Source: Monomorium pharaonis
Lineage: Eukaryota > Arthropoda > Insecta > Hymenoptera > Formicidae
DNA length: 64,000 nucleotides
Direction: 5' to 3'
Assembly: GCF_013373865.1 (NCBI RefSeq)
Contig: NC_050474.1
Span: 12,649,045 to 12,713,044, forward strand
This document shows, piece by piece, positions 1 through 9,938 of the stretch (position 1 is the stretch's first letter; every line of letters begins with the position of its first letter). The notes below the pieces were generated by a model. It saw nothing but the letters and a program-made list of their open reading frames with translations. It had not been told where the DNA came from and ran no database searches. Both the position numbers and the translations under genes were made by a program.

Positions 1-267
1 GTAAGGCCACCGCCAGCGCCGCTCCCGACCCCTCAGGAGCTCTTCGCCGCCAACCTGCCAGCCTTGCCGCTCCCGTCACCTCAGGAGATCATCGCTACCA
101 CGGGTGTACCTGCACCGGAGGGCAACCCTACGACCGCGTCTTCCGCTCACTGCGCCCCTCCCCAACCAGGCTACCGAGGGCCCGTAATCATTGCGGTGAA
201 GGTCGTGAGACCGGACATTGTAATCCCCGCGTCTATGAAATTGATATTGCCAAGAATACACGAATAA
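1..267 (+). CDS. Proline-rich C-terminal fragment, unknown
   Basis: One frame is open from the first base to a TAA at 265-267, so the start lies outside the window. The peptide is rich in Pro and Ala and has an imperfect tandem motif (PLPTPQE, then PLPSPQE), matching a duplication of about 48 bp in the DNA. An AATAAA overlaps the stop (264-269). Just downstream (331-340) the sequence ggacgtaaca resembles a Gypsy LTR terminus, so this may be the edge of an LTR element rather than a host gene. I do not recognise the protein. Confidence 0.35.
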   Translation, partial: VRPPPAPLPTPQELFAANLPALPLPSPQEIIATTGVPAPEGNPTTASSAHCAPPQPGYRGPVIIAVKVVRPDIVIPASMKLILPRIHE

Positions 268-427
268 AATTTATATATTTTTCTTTATTATTTCTTTTCT
301 TTCCCGCTCCGCGCTCCCTCAAACCCCACCGGACGTAACACTATTATATTTTACGTAAAAATATTTATCTACATGTAATGCATTTGCTGATTTATTGAGC
401 AATTTTAAACAAGAATTTTGTGTTTAA

Positions 428-1345
428 GGGGTTACATACACCTAGAAATTTTGAAAAAATGCATTTTTTGTTTTTTACATATTCGTAAAGTATAAGGTCT
501 TGAGAATATTTCCTACAAGTTTCAAAATGATTCCTTGAAAATTCTCGGAGATATAGCGAAAAAGGTTCAAGCGCGTTCGATGACGCTGGGGCGCGATGGG
601 CGCCTTCTAATCCTTCGCAGCAGATAGTTTACGCAAGAATATTACGCCGGCAAGTTAAAATCGAAGCCTTTGATGCCGCTACATCTGAGGAGGGTTCACT
701 GTATGGCCCTGGAGCGGATGACTCCATGTATGTTTGAAAAAAAGTTATCTACGTTTTAACCGAATGTCAAACTTTAAACGCGTTTTTCTCAAAACCATGT
801 TTTCAAAACGCGTGCCAAAAATATCTCGGAAACGGCTAGACTAATTTACTTAAAATTTGGAGGGCTTAATCTACACAAAAAAAGGCAGTCTTTATCGTAG
901 CGGTTTTTTTAGAGTTTATTCCTTACTTTTTTTTTAGAGGTTACTACCCTACTTTTTTTTTAAATTAAAAAAACGACCGATTTTTATCCTAAAAATCGCT
1001 TTTTTTTTTAAACGGTTGCTATTTTGCCAAAAGTCGATATTTTAAAAATCGGCTACGACAAAGACTAGACAATATCATTCAGTTTAAGAAAATTCTAGGC
1101 TGGTCTATTTCAGATAAGTCCTATACGAGCTGCAATTGGCACCGCGAAGCACCTTTTTTCAACAAGGTCTTGTGACGAGGACAATATCTCCGCCATTTTT
1201 AAATATTTTCAGTTCAAATTTATTCTGAAACATATTATAAGAATGTATTTTAAAGTAAAGATAACTAGGATTAATTACATACACTACGTTTCGAAAAAAA
1301 AATCGAGAAAAAGGCCTATTTTTTACTCTAGGTGTACGTAATCCT
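428..1345 (+). mobile_element. TTAA-flanked DNA transposon remnant (Kolobok/piggyBac type)
   Basis: The 918-bp element is bounded by TTAA on both sides (424-427 and 1346-1349). Its terminal inverted repeats of about 19 bp begin GGGGTTACATACACCTAGA on the left and AGGATTACGTACACCTAGA on the right, read inward. A short piece of coding sequence survives on the plus strand at about 627-737 and ends in LYGPGADDSM. This resembles the acidic tail I associate with arthropod Kolobok-like transposases. No other coding is visible. The TTAA duplication fits Kolobok or piggyBac; the coding tail favours Kolobok. Confidence 0.6.
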
Positions 1346-1349
1346 TTAA

Positions 1350-2261
1350 GCACAAGTTTGTCGTGATTAGTCACATAGAGTTTTTTAAAAATGCTTTGTA
1401 GCAACCATATTCGCAAATAATAAAATTTTTTGAACCCCTAATGGAAAATTCTTATTATCAGCTCGATTGATTTTTAAAATCAGAAATGTGTATATTTAAT
1501 ATTGCCTGTACGAACAAACACTAAATATTCACATGTATAATTCCTTAAATTTACAATCACCAGCATATATTGCCCGCCGACAAATTCTACAGTCTTACAA
1601 CACAGTTTTTTGCCGGAATGTTTAATATTACAAATTAAATTTACTTGCAGTTTAATATCTTTTGATGCTAATAAACAAATATAAAATGTTACTTAAAAAT
1701 TTTTTCAACCAAAATACAATTTAATTTTATAATGTTTATTAATAATAATAAGAGAACTGATAAGTGAAAGCACAACTAATAAAAGGAAGTCTTACTTAAC
1801 CACAGTAGGATCTTCATCCTGATAATTAATTATATTTTATATATTTTTACTGAACTGTGCACCAAATAGATTTTTTGATCTTTAAAATGCAATTATAAGA
1901 TAAATAAGACAGTAATATCTCGATATTAAATTGGTAATTAATTCAATAATAATAACAAACATCCATTTCTCTTTTTTTCCAAACTAGGTCCTAGGTTCAA
2001 TTTCTGATTCATGTTTTTTTTGCAACAATTAATACATTGAGTTACAAGAGCAAAATATCGGTTATTTCCTGTGAGTGTGTTTACCCACAGGAGTAAAAAT
2101 AACCGAGTTGCACATCTTAAGCTGTGTACATATTTGAGTACGAACGTGAATGAAGCAAGTCGAGGCCGCATGAGCATGTAAGTGTGGATATTGGTTCGAG
2201 GCGCGGAAGATTGCCTCAGATTATTTGTCGCGCGGCCTTGTACCGAGCCGAAGGATGTCGG
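1350..2261. other. AT-rich spacer
   Basis: AT-rich sequence with no frame that looks coding and no recognised repeat. A slightly GC-richer patch at 2090-2260 gives a short minus-strand frame with no recognisable domain. Confidence 0.4.
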
Positions 2262-2783
2262 CCCTACTAAAAAAGTCACGTCATGAAATCACATAACAAA
2301 GTTATGTAACAAATTACGTAATTATTGACGACCAAACACGTAACAAACTGTTTCAAATTGTTATTTGATTTTTAAAAATCATGTGATTTTAAAAATTACA
2401 TAATTTTAAAGAAAATTATGTAATTTTGAAAAAGTACGTTATTTAAAAAATTATGTTATTTCGAAAAGTCACACAATGTTTTGGGAATTATAATTTTGTC
2501 CATAAAAGAAGTAAGTAAATTAAATTTTGTAATATTTTTTATTGACAAAATCATAATTCCCAAAACATTGTACAACTTTTTGAAATGACATAATTTTTCA
2601 AATAACGTACTTTTTCAAAATTACATAATTTTCTTTGAAATCATGTAATTTTTCAAATCACAAGATTTTAAAAAATCAGGTAACAATTTGAAACATTTTC
2701 TTACATTTTGGTCGACATTAATTACGTGATTTGTTATATAAGTTCGTCATGTTATTTTGAGATGTGATTTTTTCAGTAGGGGG
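2262..2783. repeat. Foldback (long inverted repeat) element
   Basis: The two halves are diverged reverse complements. The left end begins CCCTACTAAAAAAGTCAC and the right end, read inward, begins CCCCCTACTGAAAAAATCAC. The fold centre lies near 2510-2540, between matching blocks around ggaattataattttgtc and its complement. It is almost wholly A/T with no coding capacity, consistent with a hairpin MITE. Confidence 0.6.
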
Positions 2784-2879
2784 TCCATCAAAGACAATTT
2801 GTGCTCAATTTGGACGTGCTGAGACATATTCAAGCAAGCATATGGAAGACAGCCGCACACGACACGATGGAAGTAACGA

Positions 2880-3490
2880 AATGGTAAATATTTCGATCAG
2901 GAAATGCTGCCCCGATGACCTTGACCTTAACATATGTTATGAAGGTTACCCTCCTGAGTGAGACCTTCAAAAGATTTTTGCCGTTGCTCGTAATTCATTA
3001 AAAAGTTATTAACAAAAAAAATTCATAAATACTTTTGTTTAAAACATAATATTTTGCATTGAACTATTCATGCTTCTGATTGAAAGAGAATTAATATATT
3101 CTTAAAAAACGCGTTCTGCTTCTTCCCCTGCACCCCCTTCCCGTAATTTTTCTTAACTTTAACTCACCAATTTTATGTTGCTATTTAGTTAATGCGAACA
3201 GCGTGGTTCTTGTTTGACGTGGAAAGTCGCAAACCCATGTGGTACTGTACGTCGTTTACTTTACGTAAAGCACTGATATCATGTATCATATTTATGAAAC
3301 GTAAAGTAAAGACGTCCACGCTTGTACAGTACCACATGGCTTTGCGATTTTCCACGCCAAACAAGATCCGCGCTGTTCGTTTCCAATGTTTTCGCATTAA
3401 CAAAATAATAAAATTGGTGGGTTAGAGTTAGGAAAAATTACGGCGAAGGGATACTGGAGAAGGGATGAAGCTCCTCCCCCACCTACGCGT
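2880..3490. repeat. Dispersed repeat family with palindromic core (copy 1)
   Basis: The left flank (2880-3030) recurs in reverse orientation at 38010-38180. The core (3188-3404) is an inverted repeat of about 100-bp arms containing gtcgcaaacccatgtggtac. Related cores occur at 27413-27620 and 42850-42990. The C-rich flanks (3110-3160, 3440-3490) also recur beside those copies, so a unit larger than the palindrome is dispersed. Plus- and minus-strand frames inside it are mirror products of the palindrome, not genes. Confidence 0.6.
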
Positions 3491-3759
3491 TCTCTATATT
3501 CTTTCTTATATAACTTCACGACTTTTCATTCCATATTAATCAGAAAACAATGGTACATGTTTAAATCTTTTTGTTTATAACTTTTTTTTGGATTTTCTCC
3601 GACTATAAATTACTATTTATATTACTTTTCAACCATAAGAAGCCATTACAAAAAATTTCAGCTCATTTGGAGGTGGAGCTGTGGTTCGGAAGAATTACCA
3701 TTAGAAATAATTCGTGAAAACATTCCGTGTTAATAACAGTAGTTAATACTACACCGGTT

Positions 3760-4060
3760 CTAACTCGGGGGGGGGGGGGGAGTTCCGAGGGAGGAACGGG
3801 TGTGCGGGGGGAACTTGTAGGCGCGCGGGGGCATGACGTCACGCGGATCAGGAGGTCTCGCGGCGCGGCAATTGCTGACGCGGGATTTTCGGGTCCGCGA
3901 CCTGGGAGCGGTAGAGGGGAAATCGGGGTCCGCCGCCGCCGCGCCCGCCGCCCTCCGCCCGCCGCCCTCCGCCATCCGCCGCTGTCCTCCACCGTCCGCC
4001 GTCGCGGTACTCGCGCTCTCCCTCTATTGCGAATCTCTCTCTCTCTCTCACCCGTACGCG
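3760..4060. promoter_or_regulatory. CpG-rich island with CRE-like site, possible promoter
   Basis: About 300 bp of strongly GC- and CpG-rich sequence stands out from AT-rich surroundings. It starts after a G homopolymer near 3767 and contains a perfect palindromic TGACGTCA (3834-3841). It is followed by a (CT)n/GAGA-like tract at about 4030-4050. Several overlapping frames are open only because of the base composition. It could be a promoter or 5' exon of a host gene, or a GC-rich repeat. No splice donor or TATA box is clear. Confidence 0.3.
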
Positions 4061-4545
4061 ATCTTTAACCATGCAGCCTTATCATTCTCTCGCTCTTTCT
4101 CTCGTTGCACTCTTTTATACGCGGTACATGCATTCTCACCCATCGCACCCTATCTGCATAAAACTATATAATTGTTTTATTCGATTGTTTTTTGATAATC
4201 AATTCATGTTAATAACAAGACGGATTTTGTGTTTTTAGTATATCGGTTATCTTTTTTTTTTTGTTCTTGCGTTTTTGTATCATTTATTTGTGTTTTAGTG
4301 CATGTTTTAGAGACATAGCATTGAAATGTAAAAATTTTGCAAATTTAACTGTAATCATATCCGTTCGTACATATTTAATAAAATACATTGTAAAATAAAA
4401 TTACTGTTTTGCTGCACATGCAAAAAAATTTTGTATTTCCATTTGAATGCTCTTTGTAAAATCAACGACTCCTTTGATTATAAAAAGTGAATTAATATAA
4501 ACGATGCGATAGCATAAAGACTGAATAAAATTCGATGCTGTACTA
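4061..4545. other. AT-rich spacer
   Basis: No coding frame or recognised element is visible between the GC-rich island and the start of the long-TIR element at 4546. Confidence 0.4.
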
Positions 4546-5130
4546 ACAAGGGAACGGACAGAACTGTCCCTCACCGATTTTAATGAGCTTTGGATATGTT
4601 GTAGAACATAAGAAATTATTAGACCCATATTTTTTTTTATCTGCGTATCTCGACGTTTAGGGGTTGAAACTACCTCTCGAAAAGAACGCATTTTTTCGTT
4701 TTTTGCGAATATCTTTGAAAATATAAGGTTTATGAAAAAATGTTCTATACGAAAGTTTTATGGTATTTTATACTCTTTACAAGAGTATATTTGTATTTTT
4801 AAAAAATTTTAAATTTTTTAATTTATCCCACCTCCCACCCTTTTTTTTCAACATTTAAAAAATTTTGTAAGGACAAAAATTAAAGAGCATTAAAAGCCGA
4901 ATCTACCTATATATAATAACATATGGGTTCCATCATTCTCAATTATTAGCAAAACGAGATAGTAATCTCGCTGTAGGTGCCGCGCTAGAAGTAGTGTTGC
5001 GTTATTTCTTTAGTCGCGTTACACTCAATAACTGCCTCTTCTGCGTATATTTTTATATTAAAACATAAAAATGCATTAATTTTAATTATATAATACGCAA
5101 CGTATTACACGATATATATAACATATATAT

Positions 5131-5430
5131 AGCATTTATTACTAATAAATACTTTATTGAAGCCTCACGCCTGCGCGAGAACAACCGATCCGTCTATCAC
5201 TGTTACTATATTTATACGTTGGTGTCGTGTGCAAGATGTACGATCAAAGATCTCCTTCCTATTACTAATGGATATTTTATTGAAGCCTCACATGATGCGC
5301 TTGCGCGAAAACAACCGGTCCCTCTATCAACACTGATATTAAAGTTATTTGTCCGTGTCATATGCAAAATGTATATATACATCCGTATAAATGTATTTTC
5401 AAACTTCAAATTAAATTAAATTATATACTT
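5131..5430. repeat. Interior of long-TIR element with ~100-bp tandem duplication
   Basis: Two imperfect direct copies are present, about 5145-5215 and 5255-5335. Both contain ttattgaagcctcac followed by a gcgcga-acaaccg block. No convincing coding sequence is present. The last four bases, ACTT (5427-5430), are the target duplication of the inserted LTR element. Confidence 0.5.
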
Positions 5431-5962
5431 TGTTGTATCCCTGGTCTCGGGATACAGTGCGGGACCGCTGCCGATGACTCCTCGGGATCAGGTTTCCAAG
5501 AGATAACGCCGAGAGTTAATAATAAGAGATATATATTTATTCTTCCTGTACAGTTTTCGTTAGCGAACCCGAAAGATGAGTTACTTCGTCTAGTTTGTAG
5601 TTTCGACGAGCGACATATACTCGTCGCTATTATTATTGATTATGAGCCCACTCGTTCTCTTTCCGCGGTCTTTATATACTCAGCCTTTCGGCTTGTTACC
5701 AAGGGGTGTCACTCGCGGTCACGGGCCTTTGGCCCGTGCACTAGCTTAGCCAGCAATTGCTAGCTAGGCGCATTCCACCGGAAATCAGGAGATTTCGGGT
5801 GGCAAAATGAGTAACCGGATATGTAGCTCGGTGTGATGTCCGGTGTGAAGGCCGGTGCGATGCCCGGTAGCAAGGCCGGACGGTGTCGTCGCGCGAGGTG
5901 TCACTTGACACCCTTCTCGTTATTACAAGTAGAGTTTGTGTGAGTGTCGCGCACTCACAACA
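5431..5962 (-). repeat. 3' LTR of the ERV (532 bp)
   Basis: Starts and ends with the inverted terminal TGTTG...CAACA. By eye it is identical to the copy at 15367-15898. On the minus strand it holds a TATATAAA box (5678-5671) and an AATAAA signal (5541-5536). Upstream of the TATA box are several short direct repeats around ccggtg/gccgg and small palindromes such as cacgggccaaaggcccgtg. Confidence 0.92.
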
Positions 5963-5974
5963 TCCCTCCCCCTT
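5963..5974 (-). promoter_or_regulatory. Polypurine tract of the ERV
   Basis: On the minus strand a run of purines, AAGGGGGAGGGA, directly abuts the 3' LTR start (TGTTGTGAG). This is the expected place and composition for the plus-strand DNA primer. Confidence 0.85.
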
Positions 5975-6148
5975 ATTGAAAAGAAAACGAGGGGCTGAGT
6001 TTTCGCAACTAATAGTTTACGCTATCTTATCGCTTTTCTTTAGTGAAACACTATATACTAATCGCTATTTCTTTATTGTTTTATACTAATAATTACATAC
6101 CATTCGTAGCTGGTATTGCTCGTTCTCAGATTCGCGTACACACAGGTT

Positions 6149-6553
6149 TTAAAATCTTTCAAAACTGAACATGTTCATGTCCAGGGTCTCGTTTACGGCC
6201 TCTTCTTCGTCGAGGAATATCTCGATGCACTTCCGGCAGTTTCTGGCAGGGCACACGTTCATTAACACTTTTCCGCATTTGAAACACTCGGTGATTGTTT
6301 CCCAATGTTCGTCAGGTGAGAGCTGCGTCCGGTATCCGTGTGCCGATGGATCTCTTATGGTGCAATAAAGCCGGTATCGTTGGCGATAACAGCTTCGGCA
6401 CCATCTTCTCCAAGGAAACTCTGTTTCCACTAGACATCTCTCTGTTGGTTGGAGGCAGATGCTTCGTAGAAGTCTTTCGTATCTTTCTGGGTGGTCCAAT
6501 GGGCGCACTCCATCGATGGGCTGACTGAGTTCAAATTCCACAGGAATTTTCAT
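6149..6553 (-). CDS. Cys-rich accessory frame after env (134 aa), unknown
   Basis: A 134-codon frame on the coding strand of the ERV, between env and the 3' LTR, starting at an ATG with A at -3. Cysteines are grouped as C52-X2-C55...C64 and C90-X2-C93...C101...C106-X2-C109, with C33 and C40 upstream. This suggests one or two structural zinc sites. The C-terminus is acidic. A separate Gln/Pro-rich frame of about 44 codons without ATG ends in an overlapping ATGA at this start, so coupling or a spliced upstream exon is possible. Errantiviruses usually end with env, so an extra 3' gene is unusual. Function unknown; it could be chance, but length and Cys pattern argue against that. Confidence 0.6.
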   Translation of the reverse strand: MKIPVEFELSQPIDGVRPLDHPERYERLLRSICLQPTERCLVETEFPWRRWCRSCYRQRYRLYCTIRDPSAHGYRTQLSPDEHWETITECFKCGKVLMNVCPARNCRKCIEIFLDEEEAVNETLDMNMFSFERF

Positions 6554-7003
6554 CCTGTCCTTGGAGTTGGTGTGTGTGTTGTAAACTCTATGTCACCAGG
6601 GTAATTTGCGGGGCTGGTTCCGCCTGGCTGCTGCTGTTGTTCTTGAGCTTGAACTTTGTTTATCGTAACGACAGTATCGAGTCTTTAGGGCTCGATTGGG
6701 TCGTCAGTTTTTATAGTCTCGTAAGAATGGAAGTGGTGGGGTGTAATTCCCTAAATCGGGCCATATATGGTCATAGTCAATTCAGCTATGCACATCCGGT
6801 GTGTGAGCGAAATTTGCAGAAATAAGTTTTTTGATTCTTTGGTTCCGGTGTAACGCGATATATCGTGTGGTCTGATTTTGTTAATCCGAGACGTAGAGCT
6901 GTGCAAACTAATGCCACGTTTTTTCCCGCAGGAAATAATGGATCAAATTGTATATGATATATATAATAATTACTATTACATATAGTTGTTAATTACTATT
7001 ACA

Positions 7004-7034
<31 letters not shown>

Positions 7035-7042
7035 TTTTTGTG
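6554..7042. other. ERV spacer between env and accessory frame
   Basis: Untranslated region of the ERV with a (TA)n-rich microsatellite at about 6950-7032. A short plus-strand frame here begins at a non-ATG codon and I do not accept it as a gene. Confidence 0.5.
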
Positions 7043-8834
7043 TTAGAAACGTGTGCTGTTGCTTCGTTTTAGGATAGATCTCGGTATCGTATATTCTGTA
7101 TCTATATCTAATGTCACCCGCTTATTGTTATTCCGTTTTTTCTTTTTTATTATAATAAATCCTATTACTACGGCTATTATTATTATTACAATTGTTGTTC
7201 CGCTTGTCGCCATTGGAAAAATAAAGTGTGGCGACTGAAAAATCGAACTTGAATTTTTATCTAGTTCGTTGTCTATCTCCTCTAATTTATCCTTGGAATT
7301 TTTTAATTCCGTCGGATTTGGTATAATATTTTTTAATTTTATTTCTTTGAGACCTGTATCGTTTTCTAAACCAGGCTTCTGTAGTAGTGAAATATTATAC
7401 TGAGGGAGATATGATTCTACTCTTGTCTCATGTGACATCTTGGGTGATCTTATAATTGTATTTTCTGTCACTAACTTACAGTTATTTTTTAATGTAATTT
7501 TACCTACTTTTTCAATTGTTTCCTTTATTTTTCCATGGTCTTTACAATGTAGAGTAATTACTTGCTTTCGTGGTGACGAGTATAGCCACGAGTGTGAATT
7601 ACTTAACGCTATCCAAAGACTGTGGTTCGACGTCGCATTTTTTATGTTACAATTTTTATAATGATCTTTCGTTTCTAGATACATTTTTATCTCGCAGATA
7701 GAGTCTGGGTTTATTCGATATACGGGGTGATTTTCCGTGCATAAGTATTCGGTATTTATCTCTATGCATTTCCGCAGGTCGTTCTTTGCGAGGGTTATGT
7801 AAGTACGCTGTTCTGTGTCTATTGCAATCAGGGGATTGTTAATTTCTACGAACGAAAAAATGTTGTTCTGACTTGGGATAGGTAGCGGAATTACACTTAG
7901 TATTTCGTATTTTGGTATCGAAATTAGAGGGAATCGTAAAATAGTATATATATTTATTTGATCGCAGTATGCGCCTACTGTCGCAAATTTCTCTATTGTC
8001 GACCATTCATTCTCTTTTATTCTGAATGGGAAGTAGAGTCCTTCGGGCAATTGCGAGCTAGCGTCTTTAAGTGATTCTATTATTATTGATATAGGTGTTA
8101 ACCGAGGATGCAGAATTCCTTCTTTTAAAAACGTTAAATATTCTAGTACGTCTTCCGCGTCGCGTGTTAGATCAGACAGTACCGCGTTAATTATTATAAA
8201 ATTTTCGTGTAAGTTACTTTGGCGTTCGTCTTCTAATAATTTTGTTCTTAGTTTGTCTGTCGCGTCCGCGAGAGTATTTTCGTTTTGTCGGATAGTTCTT
8301 TCACTGTTATCAATGTGAGCGATAGTGGCTTGCATTATTTTTATTTGGTTTTTTATTGCGTGTTTGTTTAATTCCTGTGAGTCGTGTAATACCGTTAGTT
8401 GTTCGTTAATTAATTTTTCATCGTTTGCGTCCATCGTACCAAACAATGATTTTGCGACTGATCCTATCCCGTCGATTAATCCTCTTTTGTGTATTCTTGT
8501 ATTGTATGTTGAGTTTATGCGTTCTATTAATTTATTAGTTCTTTCACACCCTTTTGCAATAACGCTGTGTAAATTTTCGCATGTTTCTTTCCCTATGACT
8601 GCTATCATTTTGCATAGATTATCCGTTTTGCGTACGTATTTTTCTACCTGTGCGAGTCGTTTTGATAGTGTCGTCACGTCTATCTTGATGACCACTTTCC
8701 AGAAGGATTCAACCTGATGTAATCCTCCTAGCTTTTCAAAATATATCCCTGGATGGTGCGTAAATTTTTCTATTTCATACGGTGCCTTCATGTCCGGGTC
8801 TTCTGCGGAACTTAGCGTCACCCAGATTATAAAT
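7043..8834 (-). CDS. env: Envelope fusion protein, F-type, main exon
   Basis: About 592 codons are open from 8821 to a TAA at 7043-7045. Residue numbers here count from the GTG at 8821. A dibasic KR (112-113) precedes a Gly-rich hydrophobic stretch beginning GLIDGIGSVAKSLFG (114-128), the cleavage-site and fusion-peptide layout of baculovirus F and errantivirus Env proteins. Several NxS/T sites follow. A membrane segment of about 17 residues (542-558) is followed by KKKKR and a short cytoplasmic tail. There is no ATG at a useful place at the 5' end. Instead an acceptor (poly-pyrimidine tract, then TTACAG) ends at 8835, and the frame stays open from 8834. The protein therefore probably begins in a leader exon. 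Confidence 0.85.
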
Positions 8835-9218
8835 CTGTAATTATTTTGTTTTATTTAAAAAAAAAAAATTTTTTTTTTTTTTTTTTTTTTTGTATATATT
8901 ATTTTTACTTGCTACAAAAGTATTTTTATATGTGATCGCTGTGGGACCGTGGGAGCGGAAAAGGATTCTCAAGTTCAGATGGGAGCGGAAAAGAATTCTC
9001 CAATTTGTATCGTTTATCATTTCGCACTTCGAAATGTGTCATATTTTCGTTTCCGTTGCCTGTGTATCTCGTTGATTCCTCATTTTTTATCGTATGCTTA
9101 GCGTTGCATCCTGTTATCTATTTACACCTTTTTTCGTGTGTCTTTTCTTCTCCGGACGATCCGGTCCTTTAGTCTCTTGTCGGCTATCTGTTCGTGCGTT
9201 TGCTTGTTTTTTATAATC
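8835..9218 (+). promoter_or_regulatory. Pol-env intergenic region upstream of the antisense frame
   Basis: Contains an A/T homopolymer block (8857-8890). A direct repeat of gggagcggaaaag-attctc follows (about 8949-8968 and 8979-8998), then a pyrimidine-rich stretch leading to the plus-strand ATG at 9219. The repeated GGGAGCGGAAAAG unit is a candidate protein-binding site for transcription in either direction. This is inference. Confidence 0.35.
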
Positions 9219-9710
9219 ATGTCTCGTCGTGAGTTTTTCTTCGCGTCTTCCAGTGAAGAGAGTGCTGAGGAGAGTGAGAACAGTTTCGACGATTTCAGTG
9301 ATCTTGACACTGTGGCTCTTTTGGACGAAAGTTTTTCGTCCGTTGATGAGGAGTGCACGGGTGCCGCTGAGCCATTGCTCGTTAGTGGGTTTGAACATTT
9401 ATCAAACCCTGATAGTGCTCCTTATGGAGATTTAGATTTGTTCATGGACCTTTCTCAGGAGTCCGAAATGTTTGTTCCCGCCGGTGCGGAGGGCGAGGTG
9501 TTCTCCGAGTGTTTTCCGACCGACGAGCTTGGGGAAATTTTGATACCCGCCCCTTTGCTTGCTCGTTTTTTAACTAATGATTATAGTGAAGAATTCGGTG
9601 GTGACCTCGATCTGGAGTTCGAGTTTGCCGTGGATCAATATTTGCGCGAGGGGAACTTGCCTCGTCTGGATCTTCCGCCGGAGGATCCAGACATGGACGC
9701 GGTTGACTAA
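9219..9710 (+). CDS. Antisense acidic protein in the ERV (163 aa), unknown
   Basis: A plus-strand frame lies between pol and env, opposite to every other gene of the element. The ATG at 9219 has A at -3. The frame stays open upstream to 9138 but only through a non-ATG codon. The product has about 44 Asp/Glu in 163 residues, no lysine and about five arginines, and runs of Ser and Glu near the N-terminus. An AATAAA lies 240 bp downstream (9948-9953) on the same strand. It overlaps neither pol nor env, so it is not a shadow of a known gene. An acidic domain like this could act in transcription. HTLV HBZ and the antisense frames of plant Tat elements are precedents for the arrangement only. I recognise no homologue. 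Confidence 0.6.
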   Translation: MSRREFFFASSSEESAEESENSFDDFSDLDTVALLDESFSSVDEECTGAAEPLLVSGFEHLSNPDSAPYGDLDLFMDLSQESEMFVPAGAEGEVFSECFPTDELGEILIPAPLLARFLTNDYSEEFGGDLDLEFEFAVDQYLREGNLPRLDLPPEDPDMDAVD

Positions 9711-9938
9711 TAGATGCTTTGTAGTATAGTAGTTTGTAGTGTGTAGTTTAGTTTTAGTGTTTAGTTTAGTTTTAGTGTATAGTGTATCCTTTTTTGCTGT
9801 TATGGATTATGTTCCTGGTTGGCGGTCTTCGTTTTGGTGAGTCTAATTCTTTTTTATTTATTATATTTCTCTTTTTTCTTTTTATTGTGTATGTGCGTGC
9901 ATGTGAGCATGTTTTTTATCCTCTCTTTTGACCGCGAG
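9711..9938. other. ERV spacer with TAGTTTTAGTGT repeats
   Basis: Just after the antisense stop, the plus strand carries an imperfect array of tagttttagtg units (about 9717-9788), followed by a T-rich segment up to the pol stop. It may serve as 3' untranslated sequence of the antisense transcript and as part of the env intron. Confidence 0.4.

Noticed and set aside
3192..3425. Similar frames on both strands at the same place
   Set aside because: Both come from a palindrome, so the two frames mirror each other.
3663..4171. Six overlapping frames in the GC-rich island
   Set aside because: Stop codons are rare in CpG-rich DNA. Amino-acid content (Arg, Ala, Pro, Gly runs) reflects composition, and no frame is favoured.
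9114..9398. Two minus-strand frames opposite the acidic antisense gene
   Set aside because: Basic, low-complexity mirror products of the acidic frame, and the shorter of the two possibilities. The region is also likely intronic for env.
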